In this document: piece by piece, positions 26,175 to 35,000 of the stretch
Layout of the letters: each line of letters begins with the position of its first letter
How positions within the stretch are numbered: the stretch's first letter is position 1
Assembly: GCA_024281055.1 (NCBI GenBank)
Contig: JAMXLF010000049.1
Coordinates: 1-50,195 of the forward strand
Source: Geobacteraceae bacterium
GTDB lineage: Bacteria > Desulfobacterota > Desulfuromonadia > Geobacterales > Geobacteraceae
Length of the DNA: 50,195 bases
Direction: 5' to 3'
Program-made: the position numbers and the translations under genes
Notes under the pieces: generated by a model
Database searches by the model: none
Seen by the model: only the letters and a program-made list of their open reading frames with translations
Told to the model about the DNA's origin: nothing

Positions 26175-29060
26175 ATGAAAATCATGAAGGGACTACATGC
26201 ATTAATTTTCCTGTCCATTCTGCTTCCCCATACAGTGCTGTGCGCCCCTGGCGACATTGTCACAGTTGCAGGTGGCGGACTCGGTGACGGGGGCGCGGCG
26301 ACTAAGGCGACATTGAATGGACCTTTTTGCGCGGCGGTGGATAGCACGGGGAATCTCTACCTGGTCGACAGGGAAAATAACCGCATCCGGAAGGTAACCG
26401 CAGGGGGTACCATTACCACCGTGGCGGGAAACGGGACGCAAGGTTATTCGGGCGACAACGGTACGGCAACGGCAGCGATGCTGAACCTTCCAACTGACGT
26501 GGCTTTGGACAACATGGGGAACCTCTACATTGCCGATGAGTTCAATCACCGAATCCGGAAGATGGCCATCGAAACCGGCATTATCACCACCGTGGCGGGG
26601 AACGGGACAGAAGGTTATTCAGGCGACAACGGTGCGGCAGTTGCGGCGAGTCTGTCCAGTCCATGCAGCGTTGCCGTGGACAGCGCTGGGAACCTCTTCA
26701 TAGCCGATGGCGCCAATCACCGCATCCGGAAAGTGGCCGCCGGAACCGGCATCATCACCACCGTGGCGGGGAACGGAGCGCGTGGCTATACCGGCGACAA
26801 CGTCGCAGCGACCGCAGCGGCATTGTTTTTTCCCACCGGCGTAGCCGTAGACAGGAATGGGAACATCTTCATCGCCGATCATTTAAATCAACGTATTCGC
26901 AAGGTGGCTGCCGTTACCGGCATCATCACCACCCTGGCGGGAGCCGGATATGCAGGCTATTCCGGCGACGGCGGGCCGGCGGAGGCGGCGCTCATAGATA
27001 ACCCTAACGGCTTAGCCGTGGACGATGCCGGGAATTTATTCATCGCAGATACGTTAAATAACCGTATCAGGAAGGTAGCCGCCGGGACCGGCATTATCAC
27101 CACCGTTGCAGGGGGGGTGGAATGGCAATTTAATTTAGGTGATAACGGCCTAGCGACTGCGGCAAACCTGACTTATCCTAACGGGGTCACGGTGGATGGC
27201 GCCGGCAACATCCTTATCGCCGATACGTTGGCTCAGCGCATCAGAAAGGTAGCCGCGGATACTGGGATCATCACCACCGTAGTCGGGAATGGGTTGGCCA
27301 GCTCTGCCGGAAGCTATTCCGGAGATGGCGGCACGGCAACCGCAGCAACCCTGAATCATTCCAGCGGAGTGGCCGTAAACAGCGCCGGTAACCTCTATAT
27401 CGTCGATTCTGAAAACAACCGTATCCGAAAGGTGGCCGCCGGGACCGGCATCATCACCACCGTGGCGGGGAACGGAGCGCGTGGCTATGCCGGCGACGGC
27501 GGCCTTGCGACAGAGGCGAGCCTTTTCCCTTGTGGGATTGCCCAAGACAGTGCCGGGAACCTCTTCATTGCCGATTGCCTCAATAACCGCATCAGGAAGG
27601 TAGATGCCGGGACGGGCATTATCACCACCGTGGCGGGGAACGGAGTAGCAGGCTATTCCGGCGACGGCGGCGCTGCGATAGCAGCGACCTTGTTTTATCC
27701 GGACGGCATTGCCGTGGACAGCGCTGGGAACCTCTTCATAGCCGATGACTACAATCACCGAATCCGGAAAGTGGCCGCCGGAACCGGCATCATCACCACC
27801 GTGGCGGGAAACGGAGCGCAAGGCTATGCCGGCGACAACGGCGCGGCAACCGAGGCAACCCTGAATTATCCCAATGGGGTAACCCTGGACAGTGCCGGTA
27901 ACCTCTACATCGCCGATTCGCCAAACTACCGGAAGGTGGCCGCCGGAACCGGCATCATCACCACCGTGGCGGGGAACGGGACGCACGGCTATTCCGGCGA
28001 CGGCGGGGCAGCTACCTTGGCGAGCCTAGATGGGCCCACGGGTATAGCCCTGGATAGTGCAGGAAACTTCTACATCGCCGACATCGGCAATAACCGCATC
28101 AGAATGGTGGCCGCCGGAACCGGCATCATTACCACTGTAGCGGGGAACGGGACACAAGGTTATTCCGGCGACAACAGCGCGGCGACCGCGGCGGCACTTA
28201 ATAGTCCTACTGGTGTAGCAGTGGACAGCGCCGGGAACCTCTACATCGCCGATTATGACAATAACCGAATCCGAATGGTCATAGGAAGTGTCATACCTGT
28301 CGTGATCGCTTTACCCGATGGCGGCACGTTTATCTCGGCGCAGGATGTTACCCTGACCTCCAGCAAGCCCGCCACAATCTACTATACGGCCGATGGCTCC
28401 GATCCGACGACCAACGGTACCCGGCAGAACTTCGCCACCTCCGGCCTAATTACCATCAGGGCTACCACGACGCTGAAGTACTATGCGGTGGCTACGGATG
28501 GTCATGCAAGCGGTGTGGCGACGCGGACCTACACCATCATCCCCCAGCCGTTTTCCCTTAACCTCATCTTTGCCGGCACCGGCAGCGGTTCGGTGCACAG
28601 CAGTCCGGCCGGCATCGCCTGCAGCACTGGACCTTCAGGGATTTGCACAGTCCAGTTCGACCAGGGGCTTCAGGTAACCCTTACGGCTTCCCCGTCCGCG
28701 GGCTCGGTCTTTGCCGGCTGGACAGGGGCCTGCACCAACGACAGCGGTGATTGCGTGACAATCATGAATGCCAACAAGAGTGTCACGTCCGTCTTTAACT
28801 ATTTCCCGGTACGCATTTACGGCAGTCCGGTCATGTACATATCGCTCCAGTCCGCTTATGATGCGGCAACAAGCGATGACGTACTCCAGGCGCAGGCAGC
28901 CGTTCTCGTCGAGAGCCCCATCCTGGACAAACCGGCTGCCGTCACCATCAAAGGCGGCTACGACAATGAATTCAATGCCGTTACGGGGATCACCACCCTG
29001 CAAGGAACACTGACCCTGAAAAAAGGAACAGTGACCATCGACGGCTTGATGATCCGCTAG
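26175..29060 (+). CDS. Secreted NHL-repeat protein with C-terminal HexNAc-like and InlB-like domains
   Basis: 961 residues. A signal peptide (cleavage after VLCA) is followed by twelve tandem repeats of about 56 residues with the pattern IITTVAGNG..GYSGDGG.AT.A.L..P.GVAVDSAGNLYIAD..NNRIRKV, the NHL beta-propeller unit; two six-blade propellers would account for all twelve. From about residue 710 comes a chitobiase/beta-hexosaminidase C-terminal-like module (PATIYYTADGSDPTTNGT). From about 795 a GTGSGSVHSSPAGIACS...AGWTGAC module of the divergent InlB B-repeat kind follows, with a short tail. AGGTGGG precedes ATG 26175. It is extracellular or surface-attached; the ligand is unknown. Repeat DNA is highly similar between units, so copy number may vary. 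Confidence 0.9.
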   Translation: MKIMKGLHALIFLSILLPHTVLCAPGDIVTVAGGGLGDGGAATKATLNGPFCAAVDSTGNLYLVDRENNRIRKVTAGGTITTVAGNGTQGYSGDNGTATAAMLNLPTDVALDNMGNLYIADEFNHRIRKMAIETGIITTVAGNGTEGYSGDNGAAVAASLSSPCSVAVDSAGNLFIADGANHRIRKVAAGTGIITTVAGNGARGYTGDNVAATAAALFFPTGVAVDRNGNIFIADHLNQRIRKVAAVTGIITTLAGAGYAGYSGDGGPAEAALIDNPNGLAVDDAGNLFIADTLNNRIRKVAAGTGIITTVAGGVEWQFNLGDNGLATAANLTYPNGVTVDGAGNILIADTLAQRIRKVAADTGIITTVVGNGLASSAGSYSGDGGTATAATLNHSSGVAVNSAGNLYIVDSENNRIRKVAAGTGIITTVAGNGARGYAGDGGLATEASLFPCGIAQDSAGNLFIADCLNNRIRKVDAGTGIITTVAGNGVAGYSGDGGAAIAATLFYPDGIAVDSAGNLFIADDYNHRIRKVAAGTGIITTVAGNGAQGYAGDNGAATEATLNYPNGVTLDSAGNLYIADSPNYRKVAAGTGIITTVAGNGTHGYSGDGGAATLASLDGPTGIALDSAGNFYIADIGNNRIRMVAAGTGIITTVAGNGTQGYSGDNSAATAAALNSPTGVAVDSAGNLYIADYDNNRIRMVIGSVIPVVIALPDGGTFISAQDVTLTSSKPATIYYTADGSDPTTNGTRQNFATSGLITIRATTTLKYYAVATDGHASGVATRTYTIIPQPFSLNLIFAGTGSGSVHSSPAGIACSTGPSGICTVQFDQGLQVTLTASPSAGSVFAGWTGACTNDSGDCVTIMNANKSVTSVFNYFPVRIYGSPVMYISLQSAYDAATSDDVLQAQAAVLVESPILDKPAAVTIKGGYDNEFNAVTGITTLQGTLTLKKGTVTIDGLMIR

Positions 29061-29082
29061 CAATATCCCGACCCGGGAAAAG

Positions 29083-29122
29083 AACGCCCCGTCACTGCCA
29101 TTCTCGGCAGCGACGGGGCGTT
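29083..29122. terminator. Bidirectional Rho-independent terminator
   Basis: AACGCCCCGTC-A-CTGCC pairs with GGCAG-C-GACGGGGCGTT around ATTCTC (16 pairs, one mismatch), followed by TTTCGG on the plus strand and preceded by GAAAAG, which gives U's on the minus strand. It serves the convergent NHL and Spy-like genes. Confidence 0.9.
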
Positions 29123-29150
29123 TCGGTCAAAGATTCACCCAGCAGGTGCG

Positions 29151-29714
29151 CTATTCTTCCGGACCGGGCCGATCGAAGCGCTCGTCCATCCGCCCGCGAA
29201 ACTCGTCGAAGTGGCTATCCCGTTCCTTCTGCATGGCATTGAATTTCGCGATCTGGTCGGGAGTAAGCAGGGCGCGCACCTGCTTGCTTACCTGTGCCCG
29301 CCGCACGGCCAGGTCCGCCTCGATGCCGGCAACTTTCGCCGCCTGGGAACGGATGGCGGACTCATCCGCGGTTCCGCTCTGGACGAGTGTTCTCAGCGCC
29401 CGTTTCTCTGTGACGAGCTTGTCCAAAAGCGGTTTTGCCTGCGGCCGGCTCTTGGCGAAAATATCCTTGATCTGCGACTTCTGCTTCTCGGAGAGGCCGA
29501 GATTCTTCGCCAGCTTCGCGAACGGATGGCGATGCCGGCCGCGGTGGTCACCGTCCCGGTCGTGGCAGCCACAGGGGCGGTCTTCGGGGGCTCCCTGCGG
29601 ATGGCCCGCTACCGCGGCAGGGGGCGCGTCGTCAGGCGCGGGTACGGCGTTGGCGGCAACGGCACCGCCGCAGCCCATGACGGCGACCAGGGCAATGATG
29701 ATCTTCTTTTTCAT
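29151..29714 (-). CDS. Spy/CpxP-like periplasmic protein
   Basis: 187 residues with a Sec signal peptide (MKKKIIIALVAVMGCGGAVAANA). A Pro/Ala-rich linker and a metal-binding-looking stretch HDRDGDHRGRHRHP are followed by a helical domain with LGLSEKQKSQIKDIF and LLTPDQIAKFNAM, the two LTxxQ-type motifs of the Spy/CpxP family. Such proteins act as periplasmic chaperones or sense metal and envelope stress. AGGAG before ATG 29714 selects this start. No envelope-stress regulator lies beside it other than the atypical receiver 73 bases upstream, which may or may not be linked. Confidence 0.85.
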   Translation of the reverse strand: MKKKIIIALVAVMGCGGAVAANAVPAPDDAPPAAVAGHPQGAPEDRPCGCHDRDGDHRGRHRHPFAKLAKNLGLSEKQKSQIKDIFAKSRPQAKPLLDKLVTEKRALRTLVQSGTADESAIRSQAAKVAGIEADLAVRRAQVSKQVRALLTPDQIAKFNAMQKERDSHFDEFRGRMDERFDRPGPEE

Positions 29715-29787
29715 GATTTTTTCTCCTTTCAGGTTGTGACGTCCTGCAAAGCCGGGCACTCGGACGGCCGCGGAATGTGGCGCCGGC

Positions 29788-30189
29788 TCAGGACACCAGG
29801 TGTTTCTTGACGGGAATCCCCAACCGCGTGCAGGTCCTCAGCAGTTCCTTGATATAAATCGGCTTGTTCAGGTATGTGAGGGCATTGCGCCGGTATGCCC
29901 GTTCCTCGATTTCCCCCAGGCCGTACCCGGTCATGACGATCACCTCCGTGCAGTAGTGCTGCCTGATGAACGTCAGCAGTTCCAGTCCTTCGACGACGTT
30001 CGCCCCCAGCACCCTGATCTCGGCAATCACCAGGTCGAAACGCTCCGCGACCAGGGCCTCGACTGCCTGCCCGATCCCCGTGCACGTGACGACCTCGACC
30101 CCTTCCGCCTGTAACGCATAGGACAGGCTCGCGAGGATCGCCTCTTCATCGTCCACGACCAGGATTCTCTTCGTGCCGCTGTCCGCCAT
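29788..30189 (-). CDS. Stand-alone response regulator receiver with Glu at the phosphorylation site
   Basis: 133 residues, a CheY-like domain only. ILVVDDEEAI provides the acidic pocket (D13, D14), VMTGYG the conserved Thr, and NKPI the conserved Lys. The position of the phospho-accepting Asp reads DLVIAEIRV, so residue 57 is Glu. Glu at this site often mimics the phosphorylated state, so the protein may be locked in one form. There is no output domain. ATG 30189 begins the usual N-terminus; longer frames upstream start in non-conserved sequence. It is transcribed away from the pfa operon, and the 265-base gap holds promoters. Confidence 0.88.
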   Translation of the reverse strand: MADSGTKRILVVDDEEAILASLSYALQAEGVEVVTCTGIGQAVEALVAERFDLVIAEIRVLGANVVEGLELLTFIRQHYCTEVIVMTGYGLGEIEERAYRRNALTYLNKPIYIKELLRTCTRLGIPVKKHLVS

Positions 30190-30318
30190 CGCGCCTCCAT
30201 TCCCCAGCTGAGTCGGTTCCCCGCGCTCCCGACAGGGACGCCGTGCCACTGGAGGGGAACATAGCGGCAAAATGGGGAGGAAATGTGTAAGAAATGGGGA
30301 AATACACCACCTCCGGGC

Positions 30319-30347
30319 TTGCAATTTTTCCCTTTTTCGGGTAAATA
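30319..30347 (+). promoter_or_regulatory. Predicted promoter of the pfa-ole operon
   Basis: TTGCAA (30319-30324), 17 bases and TAAATA (30342-30347) lie about 110 bases before the pfa1 start, within the AT-rich part of the divergent gap. Confidence 0.5.
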
Positions 30348-30454
30348 TCATCCATTTGTCGAATACGCTCCCCTCACCGTTCCCCTGTAAGCGATAGTCC
30401 AATTCGACGCCGCATCATCACCCGAAGTCTGCCGAACCTTTACCAGGAGTACCC

Positions 30455-32047
30455 GTGAGCGAGACTCATCCCGGCGCTGCCGCCTCCGGCAAGCCCGCCG
30501 CATCACCTTCGGCCGCGCAGCGCCTCGCTGAATCGCTGCGCCAGGTCACCGCTCCTGCCCGCCTCGCGGAGCGCGGCGGCGAATTCGTCATCGAGAAGGA
30601 TGGCGTTTCCTCCCTTGCGTATATCCCGCCATGTCGACCGGAAGAATTGGGCGACCCGGGGTTCTGCGCCGACCTGGGCATCCGCTATCCCTACCTGGGG
30701 GGCTCCATGGCCAAGGGGATCAGTTCAGCGGCCATGGTGGAGGAACTGGGGCGGGAAGGGATGCTTGGCTTTTTCGGCGCCGCGGGCCTGCCACTCCCGG
30801 CGGTGGAAGCGGCCGTCGAGCGCCTCGCCGCCTCACTGGGGGATACGCCCCACGGGTTCAACCTCATCCACTCCCCCCACGAGCCCGACCTGGAACAGGC
30901 CCTTGCCGAGCTCTACATCCGCAAAGGCGTGCGCCTCGTGGAGGCCTCGGCCTTCCTCGACCTCACCCTGCCGCTGGTCCGCTACCGGATCCACGGCATC
31001 CACCGCGGCCCCGACGGCGCCATCGTCACGCCGAACCGGATCATCGCCAAGGTCTCCCGGGAAGAGCTGGCCGCAAAATTTTTCGCGCCGCCCCCCGATG
31101 CGTTCCTCAGGGAGCTGGTCGCAACCGGCGAGATCACCACGGAGCAGGCGGAGCTGGCGGGCCTGATTCCGATGGCCCGGGAGGTCACCGCCGAGGCCGA
31201 TTCGGGAGGGCATACCGACAACCGGCCGGCCGTGGCCCTCTTTCCCACCATGGCGTCTCTCGCCGCCCGGCTGGCAACGACCTACGGTTACGACTGCAAG
31301 CTTCGCGTGGGGCTTGCCGGCGGCATCTCCACCCCGGCCGCGGCCGCGGCCGCCTTCGCCATGGGCGCGGCATACATCATGACCGGCTCGGTGAACCAGG
31401 CGTGCGTCGAGTCGGGGACCTCGGACGAGGTGCGGACCATGCTCGCAGAGACCCGCCAGGCCGACGTGACCATGGCCCCGGCCGCCGACATGTTCGAGAT
31501 GGGGGTGACGGTCCAGGTCCTGAAGCGGGGGACCATGTTCCCCATGCGCGCCGCCCGCCTCTACGAGATCTACCGCGGCAGCGCCGGCATCGACGAGATT
31601 CCCCCCGCCGAACGGGACAAGCTGGAGAAGACCCTGTTTCGCGTCCCGCTGGAGGACATCTGGCGGGAAACCCGCTCCTACTTCCTCCACCGCGACCCGC
31701 GCCAGGTGGAGCGGGCGGAGCGGGACCCGAAGCACCGCATGGCCCTCGTCTTCCGCTGGTACCTGGGGCAGGCCGCCCACTGGGCCAAGGACGGCGAGCC
31801 GTCCCGCCGGATCGACTACCAGGTCTGGTGCGGTCCGGCCATGGGGGCCTTCAACGAATGGGTCGCCGGCTCCTTCCTGGAGTCCCCCGCCCGGCGCACG
31901 GTGACAACCGTCGCCCTCAACATCCTCTTTGGCGCCGCGGTTCTCACCCGCGCCCACTTTCTCCGCTGCCAGGCCGTCCACCTCCCGCCGGAATCCCTCC
32001 GGACGGAGCCGCTGGAACTCGCACGGATCAAGGAGTATCTCAGGTGA
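30455..32047 (+). CDS. pfaD: PfaD-type enoyl reductase of the polyunsaturated fatty acid synthase (Pfa1)
   Basis: FMN-dependent TIM-barrel enzyme that reduces the trans-enoyl intermediate on the synthase. 530 residues, the usual PfaD length. Seen: YPYLGGSMAKGISSAAMVEELGREG in the barrel start, the family signature EADSGGHTDNRP near residue 250, the phosphate-binding GLAGGISTPAA, MGAAYIMTGSVNQ, and a PfaD-specific C-terminal part from about 390. The start is GTG 30455 with CCAGGAG before it. Its stop overlaps the GTG start of pfa2 (GTGA). Enoyl reductase first is the order of myxobacterial pfa clusters, whereas in marine gamma-proteobacteria pfaD is the last of pfaA-D. Confidence 0.93.
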   Translation: MSETHPGAAASGKPAASPSAAQRLAESLRQVTAPARLAERGGEFVIEKDGVSSLAYIPPCRPEELGDPGFCADLGIRYPYLGGSMAKGISSAAMVEELGREGMLGFFGAAGLPLPAVEAAVERLAASLGDTPHGFNLIHSPHEPDLEQALAELYIRKGVRLVEASAFLDLTLPLVRYRIHGIHRGPDGAIVTPNRIIAKVSREELAAKFFAPPPDAFLRELVATGEITTEQAELAGLIPMAREVTAEADSGGHTDNRPAVALFPTMASLAARLATTYGYDCKLRVGLAGGISTPAAAAAAFAMGAAYIMTGSVNQACVESGTSDEVRTMLAETRQADVTMAPAADMFEMGVTVQVLKRGTMFPMRAARLYEIYRGSAGIDEIPPAERDKLEKTLFRVPLEDIWRETRSYFLHRDPRQVERAERDPKHRMALVFRWYLGQAAHWAKDGEPSRRIDYQVWCGPAMGAFNEWVAGSFLESPARRTVTTVALNILFGAAVLTRAHFLRCQAVHLPPESLRTEPLELARIKEYLR

Positions 32048-35000
32048 AAAAGGAAGACGTGAACCCGGACCTCCCCCGCAGCGCCGCTCCGCTGGCGATC
32101 ATCGGCATCGGCTGCCTCTTTCCCCAGGCGGACGACCGCAACGCTTACTGGGCGAACATCCTCGACGGGGTCGACGCCATCAGCGAGATTCCGCCGACCC
32201 ACTGGCGGACGGCCGACTACTACGACGGCGACCCCAAGAGTCCCGACCGGACCTACGGCCGGCGCGGCGGGTTCCTCTCCCCGATTCCCTTCAACCCGAT
32301 GGAGTTCAACATTCCTCCGAACACCCTGGAGGCGATCGACACCTCCCAGCTCCTCGGTCTCGTGGCCACCGGCCAGGCCCTGAAGGACGCCGGCTACGGC
32401 CCGGAGCGGGAGTATGACCGGAGCCGGGTGAGCGTGATCCTCGGGGTCACCGGCACCCTCGAACTGGTGATTCCCCTCGGGGCCAGGCTCGGCCACCCCG
32501 TCTGGCGAAAAGCCCTGAAGGAAGCCGGGGTGGACGATACGGTCGCCGAGGACGTGGTGGAGCGGATCGCCGATTCCTACGTCTCGTGGCAGGAGAACTC
32601 CTTCCCCGGCCTCCTCGGCAACGTGGTGGCGGGGCGGATCAGCAAGCAGTTCGACCTGGGGGGGACCAACTGCGTGGTGGACGCGGCCTGCGCCAGCTCC
32701 TTCAGCGCCCTTCACCTCGCCTCCCTGGAGCTCGCCGACGGCAAGGCCGACATGGTGGTCACCGGCGGGATCGACACCTTCAACGACATCTTCATGTACA
32801 TGTGCTTCAGCAAGACCCCGGCCCTCTCCCCCTCCGGGAATGCCAAGCCCTTCGACACCGGCGCGGACGGGACCACCCTCGGCGAAGGGCTCGGGGTCGT
32901 GGTGATCAAGCGGCTCGCCGACGCGGAACGGGACGGGGACAAGATCTACGCGGTCATTCGCGGGGTCGGCTCCTCCAGCGACGGAAAAGGGGATGCGATC
33001 TACGCCCCGAGCGCTTCCGGCCAGAAAAAGGCGTTGCGCGACGCCTACCAGCGGGCCGGGGTGACCCCGGAAAGCATCGGCCTCGTCGAAGCCCACGGCA
33101 CCGGCACCAGGGTAGGTGACGCGGTGGAGGTGAACGCGCTGCGCGAAGTGTACGGCGAGGCGGACACCCCCTGGTGCGCCCTCGGCTCGGTCAAGTCACA
33201 GATCGGCCACACCAAGGCGGCGGCAGGGGCAGCCGGGCTGATCAAGGCGGCCCTGGCGCTCCACAACAAGGTGATCCCCCCCACCATCAAGGTTGAAACA
33301 CCCCTGGAGGAGGTATCCGAAGGCCATACCCCCTTCTACCTCCCCACCGAGAAGCGCCCCTGGCTCTCGCGCAACGGAGCGCCGCGCCGTGCCGGAGTGA
33401 GCGCCTTCGGCTTCGGCGGCTCCAACTTCCACGCCGTCCTCGAGGAGTACCGGCCGAAGAAGGAAGCAGCCGACTGGGACGGCACCGTCCAGATCCTCAC
33501 TTTTTCCGGGAAGGACGCAACTGAGCTGGAAAACGCCCTCGCCGGGATTCCGGCCGACGGTTCCTGGCAGGAGCTGCGGGCAAAGGCCCAGACCCTCCGG
33601 GCCGCCTTCGCCGCGGATGCCCCCTGCCGCCTCGCCCTGGTCGTGGAACGGGCGAGGACCAACCTGGCCACCCTTCTCGCCAACGCCCGGGCGATGCTGC
33701 GCAAGACGCCGGAAGGCGCCTGGAGCACCCCGGACGGCGCCTTCTTCGGCTGCGGGAAAGAGCAGGGAAAACTCGCCATGCTCTTCCCCGGCCAGGGTGC
33801 CCAGTACACCGGCATGCTCCGTGATCTCGCCTGCTGCTTTCCCCAGATGCTCGACGCCCTTGCCGCCGGCGACGACGGCTTCGTCCTCCCGGACGGCGCC
33901 CGCCTGTCCGACCGGATCTATCCGGTTCCGGCCTTCGACGCCGACGCAAAGGAGCGGCAGGAAGCGGCCCTGCGGGCCACCGAGGCGGCACAGCCCGCCA
34001 TCGGCGCGGTCAGCCTCGGCGCCCTGCGGGTGCTGGAAGCGTTCGGCATCGCTCCCGACGCGGTGGCCGGCCACAGCTACGGCGAGCTGACGGCCCTCTG
34101 CGCCTCCGGTCGGCTCGACGAAGAGACGTTCCACGGCCTCTCCCGCCTGCGCGGCCGTCTCATGGGCGAAGGCGCCGGCGACAAGGGGAGCATGCTCGCG
34201 GTCGCCGCACCCCTGTCCCAGGTGGAAGAGATGCTCGCGGCGGAAAAGCTCGACCTCGTCATCGCCAACCGCAACGCCCCCACCCAGGCGGTATTGTCGG
34301 GGAGCACCGCGGAGATCGACCGCGCGGCCGCGGCTTTCGACGCCCGCGACCTCACCTGCAGGCGCCTGCCGGTTGCGGCCGCCTTCCACAGCCCGCTCGT
34401 CGCCGACGCCGCCGGGCCGTTCCTCGCCGCCCTGGAGAATGTCCCGTTCGACGCGGGAACCATTCCCGTGTACGCCAATACCACGGCCCTCCCCTACCCT
34501 GCCGATCCCGCCGAGGCGAAGGTCCTCCTCGCCGGCCAGCTGGCCCGGCCGGTGGAGTTCGTGGCGGAGATCGAGGCGCTGTATGCGGCAGGAGTGCGCA
34601 CTTTCGTCGAGGTGGGACCGGGGGCTCGGCTCACCGGCCTCGTCAGGGCGATCCTCAAAGATCGTGACCATGCGGCCGTCCCCCTGGATGCCTCCGCTGG
34701 CAAGCGCCCGGGAATCAGCGACCTCGCCCGCCTTCTTGCGCAACTGGCCGCCCTCGGACACGGGGTACGACTCACGGCCTGGGACGAGGGGTTCCAGCCG
34801 CCGGTCACCGGGAAGAAGCCCGCCATGACCGTGCCGCTCTGCGGTGCCAATTACGTGAAAGAAAAACCGAAACGGCCCCCCGTCGCCCCCCGGCCTGCCG
34901 CCACGGCCGCTCCCGCGCCCCGCGCGGTTCCGACCGGCGAAGCGCTTCCCGGAGTGACGGCCCGGCCGACAGCCTCGACCACCCCCGCGTTCAGCCCCGC

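Noticed and set aside
26280-28280. Repetitive DNA suggesting a CRISPR array or satellite
   Set aside because: Repeats encode NHL beta-propeller blades in one continuous frame.
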